Source of the DNA: Planctomycetota bacterium
GTDB taxonomy: Bacteria > Planctomycetota > Phycisphaerae > WQYP01
Direction of reading: 5' to 3'
Assembly: GCA_021828925.1 (NCBI GenBank)
Contig: JAJZCT010000273.1
Span: forward strand, 1-5,337
DNA length: 5,337 nt
Shown: piece after piece, positions 1-4,714 of the stretch
How positions within the stretch are numbered: the first letter of the stretch is position 1
How the letters are laid out: each line of letters opens with the position of its first letter
The notes under the pieces: generated by a model
What the model was told of the DNA's origin: nothing
The model's input: the letters and a program-made list of their open reading frames with translations, nothing else
Database searches by the model: none
Translations under genes and position numbers: made by a program

Positions 1-1
1 G

Positions 2-352
2 AAGGTTCTGGCCGGTGGCCTCGTCGATGACCAACTTAAAGACATGATTCACAAAGCCTGGCAGCGGGCGCGGTCGAGCCGGGAGCCGTGGAAGCTGGCT
101 CGGCCCATTGCTTCGGATCTCACACCTGTGCTTTCTGCGATAAGTCAACTTATTGAAAAAGATCAGACCGCAGTTGCTGAACGCGTCCTGCGTGAGTTTC
201 TCAAAGCTGCGGATAGAGGCCTTGCGCACATTGACGATTCTAACGGCTATCTTGGCCCGCTGTGCCCGGAGCCTGTCCGAGTAATGGCCGGGATTGCGAT
301 GGGTCTGAAATGTCCCGTATGCGCGGCGGAGGATCGAGCCGACTTCGGATAA
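2..352 (+). pseudogene. 3'-truncated gene fragment, DUF6880-like (tentative)
   Basis: The frame is open from the first bases of the window, so the 5' end lies outside; the internal ATG at 44 need not be the start. About 88 residues read as a normal, mostly helical protein: an Arg/Trp-rich segment (AWQRARSSREPWKLARPIA), then a helical stretch (LTPVLSAISQLIEKDQTAVA, followed by ERVLREFLKAADRGL) ending in HIDDSNGYLGPLC. The pattern of a helix followed by a DDS-x-G motif recalls the DUF6880 domain, often found with SWIM zinc-finger proteins; this is from memory and tentative. After the Cys codon at 263-265 the frame enters the repeat block starting at 268. The last 28 or so residues (from PEPVRV to the TAA at 350-352) are therefore repeat-derived, not family sequence. 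I infer a gene cut at its 3' end by the repeat. Function is unknown and it is probably non-functional, although a shortened protein could still be made. Confidence 0.6.
268..289 (+). repeat. Dispersed repeat tip, copy 1 (left end of the block)
   Basis: These 22 bases, starting GGAGCCTGTCCGAGTAATGG, are identical to 4490-4511 on the same strand. The first 14 also match 591-604 on the opposite strand. The two long copies diverge completely after base 22, so only the tip is shared. A shared tip is what would be expected of mobile-element ends or a small dispersed repeat. Confidence 0.8.
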
Positions 353-397
353 TGAGTCTGCGAGGTCCGACAACAAAGCAGACGCGGCATTTCAGGC

Positions 398-429
398 CCA
401 CCCCGCAGGGCCATATGCGTTAACTTAAG
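398..429 (+). repeat. Inner inverted repeat, left arm
   Basis: This arm pairs with 528-558. On the minus strand it reads CTTAAGTTAACGCATATGG followed by a CCCTGCGGGG-like core. About 27 of 32 positions match the right arm with one single-base gap, and the inner 18 bp match at 16 positions. The spacer between the arms (430-527) is about 98 bp and shows no coding signal. The arms may be the ends of a smaller element nested in the 268-604 block, or a large stem in its transcript. Confidence 0.65.
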
Positions 430-527
430 GTTCCGCCGGAGATGGCTGCTTTTGGAAACAGACGTAAACTGTGGGCTTTTCGCACGCCCTCTCACTGCCG
501 TTGCCGCAGCTTCCGAGGATTTTAACG

Positions 528-558
528 CTTAAGTTAGCGCCTATGCCCCGCGGGGCGG
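528..558 (-). repeat. Inner inverted repeat, right arm
   Basis: This arm reads CTTAAGTTAGCGCCTATGCC on the plus strand and then a GC-rich palindrome, GCCCCGCGGGGC (545-556). It is the partner of 398-429. The TTA at 534-536 supplies, on the minus strand, the TAA stop for the reading frame that runs into the block from the broken gene at 605-1062. A run of five T follows at 564-568, but the stem-to-T spacing is poor for an intrinsic terminator. Confidence 0.65.
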
Positions 559-590
559 CGTGCTTTTTGGCCCCCCCTGCGGCGCGACTC

Positions 591-604
591 CTCGGACAGG
601 CTCC
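591..604 (-). repeat. Dispersed repeat tip, copy 2 (right end of the block)
   Basis: CTCGGACAGGCTCC is the exact reverse complement of 268-281, so copies 1 and 2 face each other across 337 bp. Beyond the 14 shared bases this copy continues differently (GAGTCGCGCC on the minus strand), so only the outermost tip is conserved. Confidence 0.7.
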
Positions 605-1062
605 TAGAAAAGTAGTTGATGCTGGAGCCTGGGGGCAGCCCTTTCTCGCGCATGACGCGCTTAATGATTTCAATGCTGTTGGAACCGTCGAACAGCAGCA
701 GGTCGATATACGCGTTCGCTGTTCCACTCGCGCCGCCTAACAAACGGCCGCTGGCGGAATCCCTGAGAGCGGCATCGAGTGCGTCTTCTATCTGTGCTCT
801 TTTCTAACCAATAAATCGTAAGCATCTGCCGATGCAGATTTCCTTCCCCGCTGAGCGTAAGCGAGTGCCCGCCGCCACCAGCCCCTGGTCCGAACTCCCA
901 TGCCAGACCGTCAGCCAGCGCGTTCACTTTTGCACTGATCTCGGTTGTCAACGTGGCGCACGCGACGGCGGCAATGGTTTCGCTATAACGGGAAGCCGCT
1001 TCCGCGAACCAACGCCAGAACTCCTGCACACGGCTTTTAAAAGTTTCCTCACCATCAGTCAT
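605..1062 (-). pseudogene. Frameshifted and 3'-truncated gene of unknown function
   Basis: The ATG at 1062 has a good ribosome-binding site (AGGAG at 1070-1074, 7-base spacer). The first part reads well to about residue 88: FKSRVQEFWRWFAEAASRY, a WEFGPGAGGGG stretch, then SLTLSGEGNLHRQMLTIYWL. The same frame then turns into Arg-rich nonsense ending at 670. From about 803 another minus frame, one base shifted, gives sensible protein: AQIEDALDAALRDSASGRLL, then a YIDLLLFDGSNSIEIIKRVM stretch ending in LPPGSSINYF. The simplest reading is one gene with a +1-type frame change between about 795 and 806, near GAAAAGAG, or an internal deletion joining two regions. The second frame runs into the repeat tip at 604 and stops at 534-536. 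The C-terminal piece resembles small beta-alpha domains seen at the ends of some immunity-like proteins; this is weak and from memory. A sequencing error could explain the shift but not the lost 3' end. Confidence 0.6.
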
Positions 1063-1102
1063 ATTTTTGCTCCTGGAAAGCAGGGGTGTCTAATGAAAGC
1101 TG

Positions 1103-1130
1103 AGGATAGCCGTGAAGATTATTTATTCAA
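1103..1130 (-). promoter_or_regulatory. Weak candidate promoter for the broken gene starting at 1062
   Basis: On the minus strand, TTGAAT (1125-1130) is followed after 16 bases by TATCCT (1103-1108), in the 112-bp gap between the secreted-protein gene and the broken gene. The match is modest and the stretch is locally AT-rich. No intrinsic terminator is evident after the upstream gene, so read-through from it is equally possible. Nothing else is recognisable in 1063-1174. Confidence 0.25.
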
Positions 1131-1174
1131 GTCGGGCCTTAAGTGAAACTGGGCAGCGGCCTTCTAAATGCGCT

Positions 1175-2395
1175 CTACTGCGATCCGGCGACGCCTGCGA
1201 CAGAATTTGGAGCTATACCGAATACTTCCTTTGATGGGCCATTGATGGCCCAGGGAATAATGCTGCCCATATCGTTGATCAGGTAGAGCTTTCCGTGCCG
1301 CGCATATAACCACTGAACGGATGGCTTTACTTCCTGTACGTGCGTGATAATCCCTGTGGAGGGGTTCAGGCAGATCAGTTTTTGGTGGCTTGCGTATCTT
1401 ACCAACGCGGCCGCTTTATGACGGCTTATCCAACAGTAGCTTTCGGCGTGAAGGGGTGCCACCCGCTGTGATTTGAGATTGCCAACATACTGGGCGTCTA
1501 CGGCCTTCAGCAGCAGTTTACGTGTGTACGGGGTAGACAACTTACCTTGCTGATCAATCGAAAAGGAAACAAAGTTCCGACCGTCGTAGGTGATGCCGGT
1601 AGTTCTGCCTCCCCACGTAGCGCATAAAAACGGCTTATTCGGTAATTTGGGAGCCAGGTGGAGTATATGCTTGCGCCCGTTTTCCATGATAAGGGTCGTG
1701 AGGAGTTCTCCGAAGTGGTTGTGCACAACGCCCTTGCGCATCACCTGTTTGAAATGTGGATATGCAAAAAGGATGGCGGAATGGTCCAATGGTTCCGGCA
1801 TGCCCGCCTCGCCCAGGTCCTTAACATAAATGCGGCATTTTCCCAGCACCTTTTGTGTTTGCCAGTTCACCGCCGCCACCTCGATATAGCTATGGTGCTT
1901 CTGGTCCGGCCCCCGCCGGGTTTCCCACACAATCCCATCAGGACCGGCCTGAACCCCTTGGCACACATGCGACTTGGTATCGTCTATAAATTGCCATGGG
2001 GCATGAATTATGCGTACGATTCGCACACCGACTCTCCCATCCTTCGGGGAACAATGAACCTCGTAGATCGTGGTGGGCTGTGTATTCTTCCCAGGGTAGT
2101 AGCAATCGGCGGCGACAAGGAAATTATTCCCGCCTGGCAAATGCGTGACGGAAATCGCGTCAGCCCGGACCATGAAACGGCTGAACGCGCCGATGCTGCC
2201 GCCCATGATCACGCCGCGTTGCATGTTGATAAAATCAACCACCTTCTGCTGTTGCACCGACCAAGACGATTGTACCTTGCCGTTGGCCACCAATATGGGT
2301 GAATTAAAAGCCTGAACATAGGCGAGAAAATCGCCCGCCACAGCAGTAGCCGAGGTAAAAAATATCACGAAGATCGCTGCTAAAATGGATCGCAT
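1175..2395 (-). CDS. Secreted protein of unknown function, 406 aa, possibly beta-propeller
   Basis: I do not recognise the family. The N-terminus (MRSILAAIFVIFFTSATAVAG) is a typical Sec signal peptide: one Arg, a hydrophobic core, and A-V-A before a likely cleavage after residue 20. The mature protein is therefore predicted to be exported. It has seven Cys (98, 115, 145, 187, 258, 321, 342) and no lipobox, no cell-wall anchor and no further membrane segment. From about residue 80 there are repeated beta-strand pairs with turns (for example DGRNFVSFSIDQQGKLSTPY at 271-290, HQKLICLNPSTGIITHV and HGKLYLINDMGSIIPW). This suggests a beta-propeller-like fold, by inference only. No catalytic motif is apparent. 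The start is supported by AGGAG at 2403-2407, seven bases before the ATG, and by the signal peptide. A long plus-strand frame over the same bases (1658-2302) is His-rich and lacks a ribosome site, so I treat it as a shadow. The gene appears intact and expressible although it sits in a degraded neighbourhood. Confidence 0.85.
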   Translation of the reverse strand: MRSILAAIFVIFFTSATAVAGDFLAYVQAFNSPILVANGKVQSSWSVQQQKVVDFINMQRGVIMGGSIGAFSRFMVRADAISVTHLPGGNNFLVAADCYYPGKNTQPTTIYEVHCSPKDGRVGVRIVRIIHAPWQFIDDTKSHVCQGVQAGPDGIVWETRRGPDQKHHSYIEVAAVNWQTQKVLGKCRIYVKDLGEAGMPEPLDHSAILFAYPHFKQVMRKGVVHNHFGELLTTLIMENGRKHILHLAPKLPNKPFLCATWGGRTTGITYDGRNFVSFSIDQQGKLSTPYTRKLLLKAVDAQYVGNLKSQRVAPLHAESYCWISRHKAAALVRYASHQKLICLNPSTGIITHVQEVKPSVQWLYARHGKLYLINDMGSIIPWAINGPSKEVFGIAPNSVAGVAGSQ

Positions 2396-2414
2396 AGAAC
2401 AACTCCTGTGTAAG

Positions 2415-2443
2415 TTTATATCGCGTTAACTCACGGCTGTCAT
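2415..2443 (-). promoter_or_regulatory. Sigma-70-type promoter of the secreted-protein gene
   Basis: On the minus strand, ATGACA (2438-2443) and TATAAA (2415-2420) are separated by exactly 17 bases. Each differs from the consensus hexamer by one base. Transcription would begin near 2408, giving a leader of only about a dozen bases that just includes the AGGAG at 2403-2407. The rest of the divergent gap (2444-2605) shows no operator, riboswitch or RNA gene that I can identify. Confidence 0.5.
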
Positions 2444-2605
2444 CCGCCCGCTGATGTGCCAGAAAACAGTTAGAGCGGCAGTTGCTGCGAATACGTTCGT
2501 CATTCCCACACGGTAGAATGCTGCGCATTGAAGGTAGGAAGTACTTAGGCAGCGGTAATAAATAAAGGTATCAACTTGTTGGAAATTGAGGTATGATAGT
2601 TAGGC

Positions 2606-3022
2606 ATGAGACCTGCTGCGGTGCTAACACGGAAGTTCAGACGCATTTGGCCGCTCCTTGACGAGCGGACGCGGCGCATTATGGCGGCTAATGAAGCGGT
2701 GGGATTGGGTTATGGTGGAGTATCCAAGATACACCGCGCTTGTGGCTTATCCCGGAAGGCCATCGGCAAGGGAATTCGGGAGATCGCAGCGGGAGAGGCT
2801 TCTCTTCCGGGGCGTATCCGTCGCCCGGGCGCGGGACGCAAGAACCTGACGGAAGCGGATCCCGCCCTGCTGGCGGCGTTAGAGCGTTTGATTGAGGGTG
2901 GAACGCGTGGCGATCCGGAGTCTCCCTTGCGGTGGATCTGCAAAAGCACACGGACTCTGGCCAGCGCCCTGTTATGTTATTCCGCGCGGCCGTGGGAAGG
3001 GGACATCGCGCCCCGCCCGTGA
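2606..3022 (+). pseudogene. Truncated ISAzo13-family transposase (N-terminal part)
   Basis: The N-terminal region matches my memory of ISAzo13-family transposases. It has FRRIWPLLDERTRRIMAANE, a helix-turn-helix segment at residues 35-60 (GYGGVSKIHRACGLSRKAIG, then KGIREI), the basic stretch PGRIRRPGAGRKNLTEADPA, and then TRGDPESPLRWICKSTRTLA (residues 100-119). Family resemblance ends at about residue 122 (base 2971). The remaining 16 residues before the TGA at 3020-3022 are unrelated. Full-length members are several hundred residues long, so the catalytic core and right end of the element are missing. A TATGAT (2592-2597) just before the start may be the element's own -10 box; I see no clear -35. 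The left terminal repeat should lie between about 2540 and 2600, but I cannot define it without its partner. The product would be inactive as a transposase, though it could still bind DNA. Confidence 0.8.
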
Positions 3023-3125
3023 CACGAGCCGCCCCAGGGGGAAGTCGCGGCCGATTGGCCAAAGCGCAAGGATAAACGCGGACGACGGGTGAAATTCAGA
3101 GCCTCGTGCTTTGTCGCCGGCGAGA
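2972..3125. other. GC-rich spacer between the IS fragment and hemL
   Basis: There is no gene, RNA or terminator that I can support here. The transposase frame reopens after its stop and encodes a short basic peptide (PKRKDKRGRRVKFRASCF around 3056-3110) before running antisense into hemL. It has no start or ribosome site and I do not call it. A 10-bp palindrome, TCGCCGGCGA (3114-3123), lies just after the hemL stop, but no T-run follows, so it is a poor intrinsic terminator. Confidence 0.4.
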
Positions 3126-4448
3126 TTATGGACTCACAGCCGCACGCATGGCTTGTTCCGCGAGAGCAATGGTTTTGTCGATGTCTCTTTCGGTGTGGGC
3201 TGCGCTGACAAACCAGGCTTCAAACTGGGATGGCGGAACCAACACACCTCCATCCAGCAGCACTTGGAAGAATTTTGAAAATGCCGTCTGATCACAGGTC
3301 AGCGCGCCGGCGTAATTCTGGACGCCTGCGCCACCGGGCGAAAAAAACGGTGTTATCATGCTGCCGCAACGTTGCACGGATACCGGGCACGAGGTTGCGT
3401 GAGCGCTTTGCCGCAAGCCGTCTTCCAGCAACCTGCCTGATACTTCAAGACGTTGATATAGGTCCGGCTCTTGTAGAAGTCGCAACGTGGTGATTCCCGC
3501 CTGCATGGCTAATGGATTGCCCGAAAGCGTTCCCGCCTGATACACCGGCCCGGCCGGGGATACCAGATTCATAATGTCCCGCCGCCCGCCATACGCGCCC
3601 ACCGGCAGGCCGCCGCCGATGATCTTTCCCAGACAGGTTAAATCCGGCCTCACCCCTAACAGGCCCTGCGCGCCCGATGGATGCACGCGAAAGCCGGTCA
3701 TGACCTCATCAAAAATCAACAGCGCCCCCGCCGCATCGCACAGTTTCCGTAACGCTTCCAGATAACCGGCCTGCGGTACGACCACACCAATATTACCCAT
3801 GATCGGTTCGGTAATAACTGCGGCGATCTGCGGGCCGAATTTTGCGAAAAGCGCCTGCGCCGCCGGCAGATCATTAAAAGCGATGACCACCGTATTGGCG
3901 GTGACGTTTTCCGGAATGCCCGGACTACTCGGGTGACCGTGCGTGGTAGCACCGCTACCGGCCTGAACCAGCAGCGAATCAACGTGTCCATGATATCCGC
4001 CGGCCATTTTGACAATCAGCGACCGTCCCGTGAATCCCCGCGCCAACCGTAGGGCACTCATGACCGCTTCCGTACCGCTGTTGACAAAGCGAATCATTTC
4101 CACCGCCGGCATGGCCTGACGGATCATTGCCGCCAGCTCAATTTCCGATGCACTGCAACAGCCGAAGCTGCTGCCATGGCTGATCTGCTTGGCCACCGCC
4201 GCCTGAACCGCCGGATGGGAATGCCCCAGAATCAAAGGGCCGTAACTCATCACGTAATCAATGTACGAATTACCGTCCACGTCAATAATTGCAGGGCCTT
4301 CCCCGGATTGAATAAACAATGCTTGGCGTCCCACGCTCTTAAATGATCGCACGGGCGAGGAGACTCCTCCGGGCATGAGATCACGTGCTTTGGCAAACAG
4401 AGCCTCGGACTTGGCATAACGATTCACAGGCGTCGTTTCTTTCTTCAT
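3126..4448 (-). CDS. hemL: Glutamate-1-semialdehyde 2,1-aminomutase
   Basis: This PLP-dependent enzyme converts glutamate-1-semialdehyde to 5-aminolevulinate in the C5 route to heme, siroheme and other tetrapyrroles; it is cytoplasmic. The 440 residues contain all the hallmarks. They are SEALFAKARDLMPGGVSSPV near the N-terminus, FVNSGTEA (121-128), GYHGHVDSLL (151-160) and the loop GSGATTHGHPSSPGIP (164-179). The PLP-ring aspartate lies in FDEVMTGFR (D247), the Schiff-base lysine in LGKIIGGGLPVGAYGG (K275), then AGTLSGNPLAM (305-315) and a C-terminal FEAWFVSAAHTERDID. Length is slightly above the usual 425-430 because of about ten extra N-terminal residues before YAKSEALF. The ATG at 4448 lacks a clear AGGAG (upstream reads CTCTGGCC), so initiation may be weak. 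I see no better in-frame start, since the next Met (residue 25) is inside the conserved region. It is intact, with no missing key residue. The upstream gap contains repeats and no strong promoter. Confidence 0.97.
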   Translation of the reverse strand: MKKETTPVNRYAKSEALFAKARDLMPGGVSSPVRSFKSVGRQALFIQSGEGPAIIDVDGNSYIDYVMSYGPLILGHSHPAVQAAVAKQISHGSSFGCCSASEIELAAMIRQAMPAVEMIRFVNSGTEAVMSALRLARGFTGRSLIVKMAGGYHGHVDSLLVQAGSGATTHGHPSSPGIPENVTANTVVIAFNDLPAAQALFAKFGPQIAAVITEPIMGNIGVVVPQAGYLEALRKLCDAAGALLIFDEVMTGFRVHPSGAQGLLGVRPDLTCLGKIIGGGLPVGAYGGRRDIMNLVSPAGPVYQAGTLSGNPLAMQAGITTLRLLQEPDLYQRLEVSGRLLEDGLRQSAHATSCPVSVQRCGSMITPFFSPGGAGVQNYAGALTCDQTAFSKFFQVLLDGGVLVPPSQFEAWFVSAAHTERDIDKTIALAEQAMRAAVSP

Positions 4449-4480
4449 GGCCAGAGTGTAACACGCGGCACAGAGAAATA

Positions 4481-4497
4481 CAGGCTCCGGGAGCCTG
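4481..4497. repeat. 17-bp palindrome upstream of hemL
   Basis: CAGGCTCCGGGAGCCTG is a perfect palindrome around a central G, with 8-bp arms. Its right arm is the start of the dispersed repeat tip at 4490. Its left arm matches the tip in the opposite orientation for nine bases (ACAGGCTCC). It therefore looks like two repeat tips meeting back to back, about 33 bp before the hemL start codon, within the likely promoter or leader. Confidence 0.6.
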
Positions 4498-4511
4498 TCC
4501 GAGTAATGGCC
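4490..4511 (+). repeat. Dispersed repeat tip, copy 3 (upstream of hemL)
   Basis: This copy is identical over 22 bases to 268-289. The sequence after it is unrelated to the 268-604 block and leads straight into the heptamer tandem repeat. No inverted partner was found between here and 4714, so this is a solo tip and not a whole element. Confidence 0.8.
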
Positions 4512-4516
4512 ACTTG

Positions 4517-4544
4517 GGTTACAGGTTACGGGTTACGGGTTACA
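4517..4544. repeat. Heptanucleotide tandem repeat (GGTTACR)x4
   Basis: There are four consecutive 7-bp units: GGTTACA, GGTTACG, GGTTACG, GGTTACA. A decayed fifth unit (GGGCACA, 4545-4551) follows. The period is exact with only the last base varying. It lies in non-coding DNA between hemL and the transferase gene and may vary in copy number. Confidence 0.85.
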
Positions 4545-4578
4545 GGGCACAGTGTCAGGATGCAGGAAACGGCGTGGG

Positions 4579-4598
4579 CCGGCGGGTTTGCCTGCCGG
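4579..4598. other. GC-rich hairpin between the transferase gene and hemL
   Basis: CCGGCGGG-TTTG-CCTGCCGG can fold into an 8-bp stem (one G-U pair) with a 4-base loop. It lies about 117 bases beyond the stop of the transferase gene in its direction of transcription. No T-run follows on either strand, so it is not a typical intrinsic terminator. It may slow transcription or be incidental. Confidence 0.35.
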
Positions 4599-4628
4599 GT
4601 AAGATTGCGGCGCGAGCGATTTCGGAAA

Positions 4629-4656
4629 ATTCCAGGTTCCAGATTCTAAATTCCAC
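4629..4656. repeat. Second heptanucleotide repeat (RTTCYAR-like, x4)
   Basis: Four 7-bp units in register: ATTCCAG, GTTCCAG, ATTCTAA, ATTCCAC. The sequence differs from the GGTTACR tract but has the same period and copy number. It is imperfect, suggesting an older or less constrained array. Confidence 0.65.
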
Positions 4657-4666
4657 TTGCTGCAAC

Positions 4667-4703
4667 TACTGCCCAATACTGTATGTACTGCATATACTGC
4701 GTG
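4667..4703. repeat. Short tandem repeat with TACTG core, period about 9
   Basis: TACTG recurs at 4667, 4677, 4686 and 4695 (spacings 10, 9, 9). The last three units are TACTGTATG, TACTGCATA and TACTGCGTG. It ends 11 bases before the stop codon of the transferase gene. It is the third different short repeat within 190 bp. Confidence 0.65.
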
Positions 4704-4714
4704 TTTAATTTCAG

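Larger units (their letters stand above)
268..604. mobile_element. MITE-like nested inverted-repeat block of 337 bp
   Basis: The block begins with GGAGCCTGTCCGAG (268-281) and ends with its exact reverse complement (591-604), giving a perfect 14-bp terminal inverted repeat. Inside is a second, imperfect pair at 398-429 and 528-558. No reading frame within it looks like a protein; the translations are Arg/Pro/Cys-rich shadows. The flanking genes lose homology exactly at the two ends: the plus-strand fragment after 267 and the minus-strand fragment after 605. No target-site duplication is visible (left flank ends TGTGCCC, right flank begins TAGAAAAG). Either the insertion was accompanied by deletion, or the ends do not result from one simple transposition. 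I see no transposase, so a non-autonomous or decayed element is the best reading. A chance pairing of two copies of a dispersed repeat remains possible. Confidence 0.55.

Noticed and set aside
425..740. Small overlapping frames on both strands inside the 268-604 block
   Set aside because: They read across inverted repeats with Pro/Arg/Cys-rich, low-sense translations. Mutual overlap on both strands is typical of non-coding GC-rich DNA.
1658..2302. 214-codon plus-strand open frame antisense to the secreted-protein gene
   Set aside because: It is rich in His and Arg with no domain, no ribosome-binding site and no promoter. The minus-strand frame has a signal peptide, ribosome site and promoter, so this is a shadow.
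2304..2528. 74-codon minus-strand frame overlapping the promoter and 5' end of the secreted-protein gene
   Set aside because: It overlaps the well-supported gene in another frame, covers the promoter, and has Cys/Arg-rich composition without family resemblance.
3023..3125. Continuation of the transposase frame encoding a basic peptide (PKRKDKRGRRVKF)
   Set aside because: It lies after an in-frame stop, has no start codon context, and runs antisense into hemL. It does not match the transposase C-terminus as I know it.
4579..4598. Intrinsic terminator for the transferase gene
   Set aside because: The stem is good but no T-run follows on the minus strand, and it lies over 100 bases past the stop. 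It is listed only as a hairpin.
4517..4703. Possible CRISPR array
   Set aside because: The units are 7-9 bp and contiguous, with no unique spacers of about 30 bp and no cas genes nearby.
4385..4708. 107-codon plus-strand frame across the hemL start and the repeat tracts
   Set aside because: It starts antisense within hemL and translates tandem repeats; there is no ribosome site or domain.
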